A stretch of DNA of 64,000 nucleotides from Succinivibrionaceae bacterium (GTDB lineage Bacteria; Pseudomonadota; Gammaproteobacteria; Enterobacterales; Succinivibrionaceae). A program made the position numbers and the translations under genes. Positions 63,964 to 64,000 of the stretch are shown one piece after another. Numbering within the stretch: position 1 is the stretch's first letter; each line of letters begins with the position of its first letter. Where the stretch lies: positions 124,001-188,000 of the forward strand of contig JAHZGH010000013.1 of NCBI GenBank assembly GCA_019420905.1, written 5' to 3'. Under the pieces are notes generated by a model that ran no database searches, was not told the DNA's origin, and was given only the letters and a program-made list of their open reading frames with translations.

Positions 63964-64000
63964 CATTAAAAAAACTAATAGATCTGAAATAAGATAACTG

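Noticed and set aside
1..64000. A CRISPR array or rRNA operon
   Set aside because: No regularly spaced direct repeats and no rRNA-like sequence were seen anywhere in the window.

Overview
The window is AT-rich DNA from a gammaproteobacterial chromosome. The evidence is gene order. The minus strand carries rlmN-rodZ-ispG-hisS-yfgM-bamB-der and queA-tgt-yajC-secD-secF. Elsewhere there are a divergent dnaQ/rnhA pair, zipA-ligA, cysZ-ptsI-crr, pntAB, pyrBI, and hda beside a DUF2066 gene and purM. The low GC, compact operons and a clostridial-type DNA polymerase gene suggest a gut anaerobe such as a member of the Succinivibrionaceae. That placement is inference, not proof.

Region by region. 1-8.8 kb: outer-membrane assembly (bamB), cell shape (rodZ), isoprenoid (ispG) and translation genes; BamB has a long C-terminal and RodZ a long N-terminal extension. 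8.9-12.5 kb: a sirtuin, PepB, an IscS-like desulfurase and a zinc-site ArsR regulator, which look like a reduced and re-regulated isc locus. 12.6-19.4 kb: nlpI, secF-secD-yajC, tgt and queA. 19.4-29.9 kb: a stand-alone metallopeptidase/VWA protein, LapC (YejM), CnoX, an AI-2E family transporter, BepA, Hda, a DUF2066 protein and PurM. 30-33.6 kb: a Y-family polymerase with a YolD-like partner, both resembling clostridial proteins, and a phosphoethanolamine transferase. 33.9-46.3 kb: gmhA, dnaQ, rnhA, a MltD-like enzyme, ligA, zipA, cysZ, EI-like and IIAGlc-like genes, and pntBA. 46.5-48.5 kb: rimI, a HolD-like gene and upp.

48.5-58.4 kb is an accessory island between the upp terminator and a tRNA-Trp gene. 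It holds a DUF2971 gene, more than 1 kb of near-empty DNA, and a three-gene restriction-type operon: an MmeI-like methyltransferase/nuclease, a DExH helicase and a GIY-YIG protein. All three genes are broken by about sixteen small lesions, mostly one-base slips in homopolymers plus nonsense codons. 58.5-64 kb returns to core genes: pyrBI, an RlmD-like methyltransferase, a glycine-zipper lipoprotein and phoA.

The most striking observation is the cysZ-ptsI-crr locus. ptsH is absent from its usual place. The EI-like protein has lost the PEP-domain residues matching Asn454, Asp455, Arg465 and Cys502 of E. coli EI. The IIAGlc-like protein has lost both active-site histidines. Both reading frames are intact, so a conserved non-phosphorylating, regulatory remnant of the sugar PTS is a reasonable hypothesis.
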